A stretch of 54,865 nt of DNA from a virus. The notes below the pieces were generated by a model. It was not told the DNA's origin, searched no databases, and saw only the letters and a list, made by a program, of their open reading frames with translations. Shown one piece after another: positions 1 to 6,662 of this stretch (positions within the stretch are counted from its first letter, which is position 1; every line of letters starts with the position of its first letter). The stretch lies in the IMG/VR virus record IMGVR_UViG_3300046413_000898, positions 1-54,865 of that record. One strand, written 5' to 3'. The translations under genes were made by a program, and so were the position numbers.

Positions 1-20
1 CGATCGGATCAGGGGTTGGG

Positions 21-413
21 TCAGGTGGGGGTGATGACGACGGTGACGCCGGGTTCCTGCCCGTCCGGCACGTATGCCTTCTGGGCGGTGAGCCGCACGA
101 CTCGGGAGTCCTCAGCGAGCACCCCACCCGCCTGCAGCGAGTCGAGCAGGGATCGGCTGAGTTTATCGAGGTCGGGCTTCACTGCGGGCACCAGCCACCT
201 GGGTCTCTTGGGGCGTGGCATCCAGAAGCACAGTTCGACGTGGACGGGCTGGTCGATCGGTGGGCCGTCGTGCTGCGCGGCGACTGAGGCGGTGACCGTG
301 GTTCGCCAGGCTTTGTGGCGCTTGTTCGCCTCGTAGAGCCGCCCGGTGCGGGTCACGGACTTCGAGCCCTGCGGCACCGGGGTACCAACCGTCAGCGACC
401 GATGCAGAGTCAT
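21..413 (-). CDS. rusA: RusA-family Holliday junction resolvase (module A)
   Basis: This 130-aa protein is a RusA-type endonuclease that cuts Holliday junctions or branched DNA during phage recombination and replication. The acidic core typical of the family is visible as KPDLDKLSRSLLDSL, followed by [14 protein letters not shown]. The start is the ATG at 413, which overlaps the stop of the upstream gene as ATGA. It is nearly identical to the protein at 42208-42600: the first ~115 bases of the two coding ends match exactly. The next gene lies beyond the left edge. Confidence 0.93.
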   Translation of the reverse strand: MTLHRSLTVGTPVPQGSKSVTRTGRLYEANKRHKAWRTTVTASVAAQHDGPPIDQPVHVELCFWMPRPKRPRWLVPAVKPDLDKLSRSLLDSLQAGGVLAEDSRVVRLTAQKAYVPDGQEPGVTVVITPT

Positions 414-637
414 TCGACACGCTCCTGCCAATCTCGGTACCGCAGGGTCCAGGAGTTCTCCCTGCCCCTTCCTTCTGCAACGGCCAGGATTTCTCGGCGC
501 CCTACGGCAGTGATCTCGATCGTGGTGGGACCATAGCCCTCATCTCCGACGAGCCGAGTGCCTGGACCCCACCCGCGGCGACGGGCGTAGTCCGCGGAGC
601 TCTCACCGTGGCGCATGTGCGGGTTGGTCGTGCTCAC
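410..637 (-). CDS. Hypothetical protein, 75 aa
   Basis: This small, arginine-rich protein of unknown function sits between the GDTLTVGDLTDAH protein and RusA, with 4-base overlaps at both ends, so it is translationally coupled. It starts with GTG at 637. The middle part (GTRLVGDEGYGPTTIEITAVGRREILA) looks like a small beta-rich fold. It is absent from module B, where a methyltransferase gene occupies this position. Confidence 0.75.
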   Translation of the reverse strand: MSTTNPHMRHGESSADYARRRGWGPGTRLVGDEGYGPTTIEITAVGRREILAVAEGRGRENSWTLRYRDWQERVE

Positions 638-1269
638 TTGACGCGCTCCCTACGAGTCCACGGGCCACAGAGCGGGCGTCGCATGTCCGACAGCATGTAC
701 CCCGACCGCCACGAACCAACCTCGTCGTCCCACCACCACGGGTAGCCGTCATCAACTTCGATCCACTTCCATGCGCGCAGGTGGGTGTCGTTGTCGGGCC
801 ACTCGCCCACCTCGATGCGCTCCGGCACCACCGGGGTGTCGTCGGGCCAGCGGGGCGGGTCCGACACGATGATCTGACGGTCGCCAGCGCGGACCAGTAT
901 GAGGTCCCAAGGCCACCAGTTCTCGTCCGTGTCCAGGATCGGGCATCTCTTGTCTTGCGGATCAGCGACCACGCCCAGCCAGTCGTCCCCCTTGATGCGG
1001 ATGCACTGCCCGAGGATCGTCGGCTTGTCCGGCTGCACCACCGGGGGCGGAGTGATGACCTTGATCGGGCGGGAGACCCGAGCCGCCTTGTACCCACCCT
1101 CCGACGTGAACAGGCGCAGGGCGTCTGCATGGGCCTCTTCAATTCGGCCCAGTGTCATTCGGGTCCGCACCCCCTGCCCGTCGTCCACCTCGATCTCTGC
1201 GCCCAGGTGGGCGTCCGTCAGGTCGCCCACCGTCAGGGTGTCACCCGCGCTGATCTTCTTCGTGCTCAT
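634..1269 (-). CDS. Conserved phage protein with GDTLTVGDLTDAH N-terminus (module A)
   Basis: This 211-aa protein of unknown function starts at ATG 1269 behind a GGAG site. The N-terminus (GDTLTVGDLTDAHLGAEIEV) and a mid-protein block (IITPPPVVQPDKPTILGQ in the relative) are shared with the 213-aa protein at 43532-44173. The C-terminal half is rich in Trp and Asp (GEWPDNDTHLRAWKWIEV). The two versions differ mainly in residues 40-70 and at the C-terminus. Its position just before RusA in both modules suggests a role in early DNA metabolism; this is inference only. Confidence 0.8.
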   Translation of the reverse strand: MSTKKISAGDTLTVGDLTDAHLGAEIEVDDGQGVRTRMTLGRIEEAHADALRLFTSEGGYKAARVSRPIKVITPPPVVQPDKPTILGQCIRIKGDDWLGVVADPQDKRCPILDTDENWWPWDLILVRAGDRQIIVSDPPRWPDDTPVVPERIEVGEWPDNDTHLRAWKWIEVDDGYPWWWDDEVGSWRSGYMLSDMRRPLCGPWTRRERVK

Positions 1270-1293
1270 TGCTATGTCTCCTCGGTGTGGGGC

Positions 1294-1323
1294 GCGGCCC
1301 CCACACGTGAGCGTGGGGGCCGC
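1294..1323 (-). terminator. Strong hairpin between recT and next gene
   Basis: Two perfect 12-base G+C arms, GCGGCCCCCAC(A) and its complement, form a hairpin in the gap after recT. There is no U-run, so it may act as an mRNA-stabilising or attenuating hairpin rather than a true terminator. Confidence 0.5.
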
Positions 1324-1342
1324 TGGTGTTGATGGGGTGGGG

Positions 1343-2356
1343 TCACTCGCCCACAGGGGCGGTGTCCCAGTCGAGCGTCTCCGGGCCATCGCCGTCCTGC
1401 TGGGCGTCAGCCTCGAGCTCGGCGATGAACGCCTCGATCTCGTCGCTGCTCAGCCCGGCGATGCTCTCGACCTTGCGGGTGATGCCCTGTTCGGACACCC
1501 ACGCCTGCACCGCGGTGGACTTCGCTCCCCGGTCCTCGAAGCCCTGAGCCACCAGCGCCGCGTCGAGGCGCTGCCACTGGCCCCGTTTGGACTTCACGAA
1601 GTCGTCGCTGGTCTCCGTGTCGTCGGCGTCCGTGTCGGGGGCGTCAGCCGGCTCGGGCTCCGGGGCGTCGGACACGTCCGGGGTCTCCGGTTCGGGCTGC
1701 TTCTTCGCTCGCGCCGGGGTCTTGCGCTTCACCGTGCGCGGCTTCGACTCCACCGCCGCAGGGGCCGGGGCGCTGGTGTCGCCGTCGAGGTTGATCTCCT
1801 CGACAGACGTGGCCGCCATGCCGGATAGCACGTCGGCGAACATCGTGCGGCACGCCTCGGTCTGCGCCTTCGCGGTGAGCATCGCGGTGGGGTCCTGCGA
1901 GTACAGCTTGTTGCTGGTGTACCCAGCCTTCTGTGCGCGCTGGATGGTCCAGGTGAACTCGGTCCAGTTCGCGGACCCCCGGCGGCGGGCGCGCACGGTG
2001 ACGGCCTGTTCCGTCGCGGCGGTGCGCTCGATCTCGTGTCCGTGGGACAGGACCAGTGCCACCATCGTGCGTGCGTAAAGGGCGGGCTTGCCCTGCACGA
2101 TGAAGATGTTGGACAGGGCGTTCATCGGCGCCAGGCCGATCTCGCGGCCGGTGAGGATCGCCGCGGCGGTGGCTTCGACGTTGCCGCGCAGCCCGCGGGG
2201 GACGAACTCGGTGCCGCAGAGGACAGCGGCGATGCGCCCGGCGGCGTCGAGCTCCGCGGCCCAATCGGCCAGGGCCATCACGGTCTCGGATGCGGCCTGG
2301 GGCTGGGTGGCTACGGCTTTGCCGTCTCGGTCGAAGGGGGACAGTTCGTTGCTCAT
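1343..2356 (-). CDS. recT: RecT-family single-strand annealing protein (module A)
   Basis: This 337-aa protein anneals complementary single strands and works with the exonuclease encoded upstream. Residues ~10-200 form the RecT-type domain (AAAILTGREIGLAPMNALSN, KPALYARTMVALVLSHGHEI, AQKAGYTSNKLY, AQTEACRTMFADVLSG). An acidic, Pro-rich linker (~200-260) leads to a C-terminal helical domain beginning at KRGQWQRLDAAL. The relative at 47329-47997 keeps the core but lacks this C-terminal domain. The chosen ATG at 2356 follows GGAG by 5 bases; an in-frame ATG lies 18 bases upstream. Confidence 0.9.
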   Translation of the reverse strand: MSNELSPFDRDGKAVATQPQAASETVMALADWAAELDAAGRIAAVLCGTEFVPRGLRGNVEATAAAILTGREIGLAPMNALSNIFIVQGKPALYARTMVALVLSHGHEIERTAATEQAVTVRARRRGSANWTEFTWTIQRAQKAGYTSNKLYSQDPTAMLTAKAQTEACRTMFADVLSGMAATSVEEINLDGDTSAPAPAAVESKPRTVKRKTPARAKKQPEPETPDVSDAPEPEPADAPDTDADDTETSDDFVKSKRGQWQRLDAALVAQGFEDRGAKSTAVQAWVSEQGITRKVESIAGLSSDEIEAFIAELEADAQQDGDGPETLDWDTAPVGE

Positions 2357-2370
2357 GGTGTTCTCCTGGG

Positions 2371-2682
2371 TCACTTGATGCTGATCTTGGGGGCGGCCAC
2401 CTTGGTGTAGGCGTCGCGGGTGAGGTCGTCAATCTCGTCGGTGAGCAGCGAGTAGCGGGTCTCGGGCTCGTAGAGATCGGGGGCCTCGGTGGGCGGGTAG
2501 TCGCGCTCGAATCCGGCCTTGTCGAACCGGCGGTTGGGGATGACGGTGAGGGTGTGCTCGCCGGCTTCGTGCTTGCCCAGCGGCAGGGAGCGCAGCACCT
2601 CCTCGATCTCGGCCATGCGGGCCTTGTGCTGCAGGTACTCGGCCACCAGGTCGGCGGTCGTGGTCTCGGGGGTGGTGGTCAT
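2371..2682 (-). CDS. Hypothetical early protein, 103 aa
   Basis: An acidic protein of unknown function lying between the exonuclease and RecT genes. It has a helical N-terminal half (LVAEYLQHKARMAEIEEVLRSL) followed by a Tyr/Pro-rich part. It starts at ATG 2682, overlapping the upstream stop. The 119-aa helical protein at 46983-47342 occupies the matching place in module B, but I see no clear similarity. Confidence 0.75.
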   Translation of the reverse strand: MTTTPETTTADLVAEYLQHKARMAEIEEVLRSLPLGKHEAGEHTLTVIPNRRFDKAGFERDYPPTEAPDLYEPETRYSLLTDEIDDLTRDAYTKVAAPKISIK

Positions 2683-2897
2683 GGTGTGGTCTCCTTGGTG
2701 CGTTCCTGGATGTTCTTCTTCATGGTGGTGAGGGCGTCGATCAGACGCCCCACGTCGTCGGCGTCGAGGAATACCTCGGTGTATGTCGTCGGGATTCTCT
2801 TGTGTCGTTCGGTGATGTCGATTGCAACCCACTGGTCCTCGTAGTACAGGTCCAGGTACCCACGTCCGGCGCGGCACTCAACATGGAAGGCGCTCAT
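2679..2897 (-). CDS. Hypothetical early protein, 72 aa
   Basis: A small protein of unknown function (MSAFHVECRAGRGYLDLYYE), overlapping the exonuclease stop as ATGA and the next gene start by 4 bases. It has predicted beta strands at the N-terminus and a helix at the C-terminus (DADDVGRLIDALTTMKKNI). It has no counterpart in module B. Confidence 0.72.
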   Translation of the reverse strand: MSAFHVECRAGRGYLDLYYEDQWVAIDITERHKRIPTTYTEVFLDADDVGRLIDALTTMKKNIQERTKETTP

Positions 2898-3718
2898 GCT
2901 GTGGTCTCCTTCTCGGTAGTGGTGGGTGGGTCTAGTGGGGGCCGCAGGAACGCTTCCCGGCGGCCGGCGTTCTTGGTCGTGAACGCCGCTACGAGGAACT
3001 GCCGGTACGCCTCCGCGATCTCTTCGCGGCTGGTGCACAGCGGGTGCAGGTCGGTGCCCTGCGGGGTGATGTGCGCGACGTAGGTGGCGGCGATGTCGGG
3101 CATGGGTCGCTCGTCGTCGCCGTCCACCCAGAACTCGGCGCGCGCGTAGGCCGCGGTCTGCAGCGCGGTCTCCCCGTACACGTGGTTGCTTGTCTTGAGG
3201 TCGATCAGCACCGGCTCCCCGTCGTTCAGGTAGGGGCTGGTCGCTACGAGGTCGAGGGTCCCAGCCCACCAGTCGCCCCGGTGGGCGACCATCACCTCGG
3301 TCAGCACCGGGGACACTTCCCACGTGTCGAGGAACTCGAGGTATCCCTCGACCTCAGCGGCGTGGGCGTCGGGCACCTCGACCTCGTTGCCGGCGATGAT
3401 CTGTTCGGCGAGTGCGTGGATCTCGGTGCCCCGGTCAGCGGCGGCGTCTCGCACTTCCCCTGGGACCTTGCAGAGCCGGTCCACTAGGGCAGTGCGGGTG
3501 CGGCCCCTCGACCTCACATCGGGCAGCCCGCGCAGCCGCTCGACCTCCTGCGGGTTAGCGTCCACCCACTCGGCGACCATGCGCCCATGCCAGGGCGCGA
3601 TCGCGGGTTTCGGGATGCCGCCGCCGATCAGGGTGGTGACGCCCTGCACCTTGGCTTGGACGCCCTGTGGGGTGTCGAGGGTGTACCGGTGTCGTCCTGG
3701 CTCGAAGGTCAGCCCCAT
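2894..3718 (-). CDS. PD-(D/E)XK exonuclease, YqaJ/Cas4-like (module A)
   Basis: A 274-aa nuclease likely to resect double-stranded ends and load the RecT protein. The RGTEIHALAEQ helix is at ~97-106, the first acidic residue at Asp156 (GTLD), the catalytic Asp173-Leu-Lys175 within LIDLKTSN, and the QTAAYA motif at ~187-192, as in RecB-like phage exonucleases. It is paralogous to the 258-aa protein at 47994-48770. The ATG at 3718 overlaps the upstream stop (ATGA). Confidence 0.88.
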   Translation of the reverse strand: MGLTFEPGRHRYTLDTPQGVQAKVQGVTTLIGGGIPKPAIAPWHGRMVAEWVDANPQEVERLRGLPDVRSRGRTRTALVDRLCKVPGEVRDAAADRGTEIHALAEQIIAGNEVEVPDAHAAEVEGYLEFLDTWEVSPVLTEVMVAHRGDWWAGTLDLVATSPYLNDGEPVLIDLKTSNHVYGETALQTAAYARAEFWVDGDDERPMPDIAATYVAHITPQGTDLHPLCTSREEIAEAYRQFLVAAFTTKNAGRREAFLRPPLDPPTTTEKETTA

Positions 3719-4128
3719 CAGACTGCCCTCGAGAAGATGCCGTCACGGATGCGGCGGGGCCGGGCCGCGGCGACCGCTCCGCGCCAGTCTCCCAGCGCCC
3801 GGCCGATGGACTCGGCCATGTCGTCCCGCTCCACCTGGGTGGCGAACTGGTCGCCCGTGGGCCAGTCGCTGATCAGGTCACCGAGAGCGGTGAGCCCGAT
3901 GACTCGGGCGCCGAAGGCGATGGTGAGCGCGGCCTGGATGACCTCGGGGGCGTCGGTGTCGCGGTGCTCCCTGATGTACCAGGCGACGGCCTCGACGGCC
4001 TCGTCGTCGGTGCGGATCAGGTCGGGGGCGATGTGCGCCCCGTCGTGTGCCGCCCCCAGGGGTTCCACCTCGTCGGCGGGCTCCGGGGGCTCGTGGTACA
4101 TGCGCTCGATGGTAGCGAGGCTGGTCAT
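3718..4128 (-). CDS. Hypothetical early protein, 136 aa
   Basis: An acidic protein of unknown function with a clear GGAGACAGCACC-ATG start, coupled to the exonuclease by a 4-base overlap. The middle is helical (EAVEAVAWYIREHRD, EVIQAALTIAFGARVIGL). The C-terminus is basic (GAVAAARPRRIRDGIFSRAV). Confidence 0.75.
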   Translation of the reverse strand: MTSLATIERMYHEPPEPADEVEPLGAAHDGAHIAPDLIRTDDEAVEAVAWYIREHRDTDAPEVIQAALTIAFGARVIGLTALGDLISDWPTGDQFATQVERDDMAESIGRALGDWRGAVAAARPRRIRDGIFSRAV

Positions 4129-4147
4129 GGTGCTGTCTCCTGTCTGC

Positions 4148-4501
4148 TCATGCGGTGGTGCTGTTGTCGATCCAGGCGTCGATCGGTGCGGCGATGCTCC
4201 GCCAGCGGCGAGATCGCCGGTCGGCCTCCTTATCGTAGAGCCCGCGGTAGGTGCCGATGTAGCCGCCCTTCCGTGAAGCCTTCGAGGACTTCACCGTCCG
4301 GTCTGTTTTCTCGATCCATCCGCGGTTCACAGCCCGAATCAACGCGCCTTGCCATGCCGACCCGGCGGGCGGCGGGCCGCACACTTCTTCGAGGTCCTCG
4401 ACGGTGAACTCCGCGAACTTGTCTGCCGTCTCCTGGATCGCGTTCTCCGCCGCGGCGTGCCATTCCTCGGCCGTCTGGTCGAGTGCCATGGGCTTGCTCA
4501 T
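4148..4501 (-). CDS. Conserved hypothetical with GYIGTYRGLYD motif (module A)
   Basis: This 117-aa protein of unknown function is strongly conserved with the 95-aa protein at 49398-49685 (TAEEWHAAAENAIQETAD, FTVEDLEEVCGPPPAGSAW, GYIGTYRGLYD). The conserved WIEKTDRTVKSSKASRKGG segment looks like a winged-helix or restriction-related wing. The module A form adds ~25 C-terminal residues ending in INDSTTA-like sequence. The start ATG 4501 follows GAGAAGGAGAAGCC. Confidence 0.8.
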   Translation of the reverse strand: MSKPMALDQTAEEWHAAAENAIQETADKFAEFTVEDLEEVCGPPPAGSAWQGALIRAVNRGWIEKTDRTVKSSKASRKGGYIGTYRGLYDKEADRRSRRWRSIAAPIDAWIDNSTTA

Positions 4502-4608
4502 GGCTTCTCCTTCTCCCAGCTCCGCCGGCCGCCATGCAGCACTGCCCACGCCGTCCAAGCGAACGCGGCCCATGCGGCGACCGCGAGCAACACGATCCCC
4601 GCCGTCAC
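4498..4608 (-). CDS. Small single-pass membrane protein, 36 aa
   Basis: A single hydrophobic helix (IVLLAVAAWAAFAWTAWAVL) is followed by a basic tail (HGGRRSWEKEKP). The start is the GTG at 4608, overlapping the stop of the upstream mini-gene, with GGAGGG upstream. The function is unknown; it sits in the place of the 60-aa membrane protein of module B. Confidence 0.6.
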   Translation of the reverse strand: MTAGIVLLAVAAWAAFAWTAWAVLHGGRRSWEKEKP

Positions 4609-4715
4609 TGGTCTCCCTCCTGTCGCCATGGGCGGGCGATCAGCAGCACGACTGCGATGACCGCCAGCGTCAGCAGGAAGTCGGGGTGAAGTCCCCACTC
4701 GATCCACTCGGGCAT
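4605..4715 (-). CDS. Small membrane protein MPEWIEWG (module A)
   Basis: A 36-aa protein with a conserved N-terminal amphipathic stretch (MPEWIEWGLHPDFLLT), one transmembrane helix and a charged tail. It is the first gene after the structured RNA and has a counterpart in the same place at 50913-51020. The Shine-Dalgarno region AAGGAGGAGAC is identical in both copies. The conserved link to the RNA suggests co-regulation. Confidence 0.72.
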   Translation of the reverse strand: MPEWIEWGLHPDFLLTLAVIAVVLLIARPWRQEGDQ

Positions 4716-4738
4716 GTCTCCTCCTTGGGTGCGGGTGA

Positions 4739-4764
4739 GGCCCGGCACCAGTCGGTGTCGGGCC
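4739..4764 (-). terminator. Hairpin downstream of structured RNA (module A)
   Basis: A GGCCCG...CGGGCC hairpin sits 24 bases past the RNA. Unlike the module B counterpart it lacks a T-run, so it may be a weak terminator or attenuator. Confidence 0.45.
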
Positions 4765-4787
4765 GTCGTTGTGTCTGGTGTTCGTCC

Positions 4788-5065
4788 CACCTGGTCAGGC
4801 GAGCACGATCCGCTTGGCGCTCCGGGATCTACCGGGGCGACTTCCCTCACACCGTGCGGTTGCCTGCCGCAGCCTTATCGGGCTGTACCCACCCGCCATG
4901 CGGGTGCTCTGCGACGTGTAGGGGCTGGCCGGTCACCGGCCCCCGTAACGCTGTGGTGTGGGGTATATGCCTTCACCCTCCGCATCGCCTCGTGAGGCTC
5001 ACATGCGGTGGGCGCCCGGTGAATCTCCGGGTGTGTCGTGCGGATCGTGCTAGTCCGACCAGGTG
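4788..5065 (-). ncRNA. Large structured RNA of unrecognised class (copy A)
   Basis: This is a ~278-nt non-coding element between the HTH gene and the 36-aa membrane protein gene. The ends pair over a long range: outer CACCTGGTC with GACCAGGTG, an internal loop, then 12 bp of AGCACGATCCGC with its complement. Inner helices, read on the minus strand, include CCCGG/CCGGG, CCGCAT/ATGCGG enclosing GCCTC-AC-GAGGC, GGCCGG-TGA-CCGGCC, CACCCGC/GCGGGTG and CAGCC/GGCTG. Copy B (51095-51371) keeps these helices with different bases and conserves single-stranded blocks such as AGCGTTACGGGG, CCGATAAGG and GTGAGGGAAG. The orientation is inferred from the operon and the copy B terminator. Confidence 0.75.
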
Positions 5066-5072
5066 CGGCGTC

Positions 5073-5240
5073 TTAGGCCTTGGGCAGCCAGGGCGCCAGG
5101 TTGCTCTCGGGGATGACCCAGCGTGCGCCCCGCCCGGTCTTTACCGCGTCGGGGAAGGACTTGTCGTGGATCATCCGCATGATGGTGGTGCGGGAGACTC
5201 GCAGGAGCTCGGCTGCCTCGTGTGTCGTGTAGTTCTTCAT
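5073..5240 (-). CDS. Excisionase/MerR-type HTH DNA-binding protein (module A)
   Basis: A 55-aa protein with one helix-turn-helix (HEAAELLRVSRTTIMRMIHD) and a basic wing (KTGRGARWVIPESNL), typical of HTH_17/excisionase-like proteins. It follows a strong AAGGAGGTGACG-ATG start and faces the plus-strand operon across a divergent promoter region. It is a candidate early regulator of its own and the divergent promoter. The counterpart is at 51379-51540. Confidence 0.85.
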   Translation of the reverse strand: MKNYTTHEAAELLRVSRTTIMRMIHDKSFPDAVKTGRGARWVIPESNLAPWLPKA

Positions 5241-5268
5241 CGTCACCTCCTTGGTGCGTCGTAGTCAC

Positions 5269-5297
5269 AGCATGGCACACGGTGGAGCGCCAGGCAA
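5269..5297 (-). promoter_or_regulatory. Probable minus-strand early promoter (module A)
   Basis: Minus-strand TTGCCT, a 17-base spacer and CATGCT lie upstream of the HTH gene. The same layout (TTGCAC, 17, CATGCT) is kept at 51569-51597 although the rest of the region has diverged. Confidence 0.55.
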
Positions 5298-5334
5298 CAC
5301 CCCGACCCCCTTAGTGCCGTAATGATGCGTCATG

Positions 5335-5363
5335 TTGCGCAGTGACGCGCGGTGACGTACTGT
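5335..5363 (+). promoter_or_regulatory. Probable plus-strand promoter with GTGACG repeats (module A)
   Basis: TTGCGC, a 17-base spacer and TACTGT precede the 96-aa gene. The stretch 5341-5370 carries three GTGACG half-sites at 10-11-base spacing, plausible operator sites for the adjacent HTH protein. Confidence 0.45.
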
Positions 5364-5399
5364 GACGCCATGAACAACCGCACCACCAAGGAGCACGAC

Positions 5400-5690
5400 A
5401 TGCAGACCTTCACCAAGGCCCTCAAGACCATCGACGCCGGCACCACCTCCATTGGCATCGATGCCTGGACCCAAGAGGACGGCAAGCTGCGCGGCACCAT
5501 CTGGCGCCGCGCAGATGAGGAGACCGCCGCAGGCAAGTGGGACAGCGTGCTCGCGGCCTTCATCGCCGACGAGGGCGAGGATCACGACGACATGATCGGC
5601 CGTCTCCGCCAGGCCGACTGGCTCCCCGAGGAGTGGGTCCACTACGACCTCGGCGGCGACGAGGGCGACACCATCGCAGCGACTCGCTGA
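5400..5690 (+). CDS. Hypothetical protein, 96 aa (plus-strand operon)
   Basis: The first gene of the divergent plus-strand operon, started at the ATG behind AAGGAGCACGAC rather than an upstream in-frame ATG. It is acidic (MQTFTKALKTIDAGTTSIGI, DEGEDHDDMIGRLRQ) and of unknown function. Its position equals that of the 79-aa gene in module B, and the two share the leader sequence but not the protein. Confidence 0.7.
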   Translation: MQTFTKALKTIDAGTTSIGIDAWTQEDGKLRGTIWRRADEETAAGKWDSVLAAFIADEGEDHDDMIGRLRQADWLPEEWVHYDLGGDEGDTIAATR

Positions 5691-5708
5691 CGCCGAGGGT
5701 GAACCAGG

Positions 5709-6251
5709 ATGGGCTTCGCTGAAATGCCACTAGCCATGTCCGTCCCCGGTCTCACCCCTGTGGAGCGGCTCGTGCTCACATCCGTGGCTGAGCACTCGCG
5801 CCGATCGGAGGGGTGGACGATGTTCTGGGGGCAGAAGCGCCTGGCCGCACGCCTCAATGTGTCCGACCGGGCGGTGCGCAACGCATATGTGCGCCTTGAG
5901 GACATGGGGCTGGTCACCCGCACCAAGCGCACCCGGGGCGATGGCGAGAACCGCCGGCGCACCACGGACCTTGTGCGCTTCAACGTGGAAGCCGTCCGCC
6001 GGGCAGCAGATGCGGAACTGAGTTCCTCCACTAGCGGAAGTGAGTTCCGCAGGTCAGCGGAACTGAGTTCCGCGCTTAACAGGGAAGGAGAACAGGGAAG
6101 TGAACATGCATCTGCGGAACTGAGTTCCGCTAGTCGCCAGGACCCCCCGCCAGCAGACGATGATGATGGATGGAACAACGACGACTGGCACATCACAGAC
6201 GGACCAGCACCGATAGACCACAGCGCCGGTCACTACGACTGGACCGCCTGA
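5709..6251 (+). CDS. Winged-helix replication-initiator-like protein with internal iterons
   Basis: A 180-aa protein. Residues ~15-85 form a winged HTH of the HTH_36/replication initiator kind (TPVERLVLTSVAEHS, RLAARLNVSDRAVRNAYVRLEDMGLV). The C-terminal half is low-complexity and contains the repeated peptide AELSS, coded by four copies of a 17-bp palindrome. Initiator genes that contain their own origin are common in phages, so an origin role is plausible. The start is uncertain; ATGs at 5724 and 5736 are alternatives. It is plus-strand, unlike the module B initiator gene. Confidence 0.7.
   Translation: MGFAEMPLAMSVPGLTPVERLVLTSVAEHSRRSEGWTMFWGQKRLAARLNVSDRAVRNAYVRLEDMGLVTRTKRTRGDGENRRRTTDLVRFNVEAVRRAADAELSSSTSGSEFRRSAELSSALNREGEQGSEHASAELSSASRQDPPPADDDDGWNNDDWHITDGPAPIDHSAGHYDWTA
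6012..6130. repeat. Four palindromic 17-bp iterons inside the initiator-like gene
   Basis: GCGGAACTGAGTTCCGC occurs exactly at 6057-6073 and 6114-6130, with one mismatch at 6034-6050, and in truncated form at 6012-6027. Each is a perfect 8-bp dyad around a single base. This is a candidate replication origin or autoregulatory operator array. Confidence 0.85.
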
Positions 6252-6290
6252 CCCACGAACCACCACCACCCGCACGATAGGATCCCCACC

Positions 6291-6584
6291 ATGAGCACCA
6301 CCCGCATCATCAAGACACAGTCCGAGCAGCGCACCTACACCGGCAACCGCTCACGCGGCCTCCTCGGCTTCACCATCGGCCTGCCTCTGGTCCTGGCATG
6401 CTTCGTCGCCGCGATCGCCACCTGGGGCAACAACGAGGACCTGGGACGGCTGTTCTTCGTCGCCGGGCTGATTGCGTTCGCCTGGTTCGTGGTGTCGATC
6501 CTCCGACTGCTGTTGTTCGTGCTCTCAGGTGACCGGGACGTGACGGTCACCAGCCCCACCGAGTACACGGTGGTGGAGGACTGA
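6291..6584 (+). CDS. Two-helix membrane protein, 97 aa
   Basis: The third gene of the plus-strand operon, with a charged N-terminus and two hydrophobic helices at ~25-45 (LLGFTIGLPLVLACFVAAIA) and ~54-76. It lies tail-to-tail with the lysis operon. The function is unknown; a membrane protein next to the control region could act in superinfection exclusion (inference only). Confidence 0.68.
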   Translation: MSTTRIIKTQSEQRTYTGNRSRGLLGFTIGLPLVLACFVAAIATWGNNEDLGRLFFVAGLIAFAWFVVSILRLLLFVLSGDRDVTVTSPTEYTVVED

Positions 6585-6604
6585 CCACACCCGGGCATGA
6601 CGAA

Positions 6605-6646
6605 ATGGCCCCCGGCCACCTCCACAGGGGAGGGGCCGGGGGCCAT
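6605..6646 (-). terminator. Lysis-operon terminator (module A)
   Basis: Perfect 13-base arms ATGGCCCCCGGCC and GGCCGGGGGCCAT lie between the converging lysis operon and plus-strand operon. Only a short T-run follows on the minus strand; it may stop both. Confidence 0.65.
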
Positions 6647-6662
6647 GTTCATCGGCGACGGA

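Noticed and set aside
899-1828. Long plus-strand open frames opposite recT and neighbours
   Set aside because: High G+C sequence gives long antisense frames; they lack RBS and sensible protein features.
4855-5050. Group I or group II intron, RNase P, tmRNA or cobalamin riboswitch for the structured RNA
   Set aside because: The conserved cores of these classes (P7 and S-domain elements, domain V, CR motifs, tRNA-like ends, B12 box order) could not be found on either strand, although CCGGTGAAACTCCGG on the plus strand is superficially B12-like.
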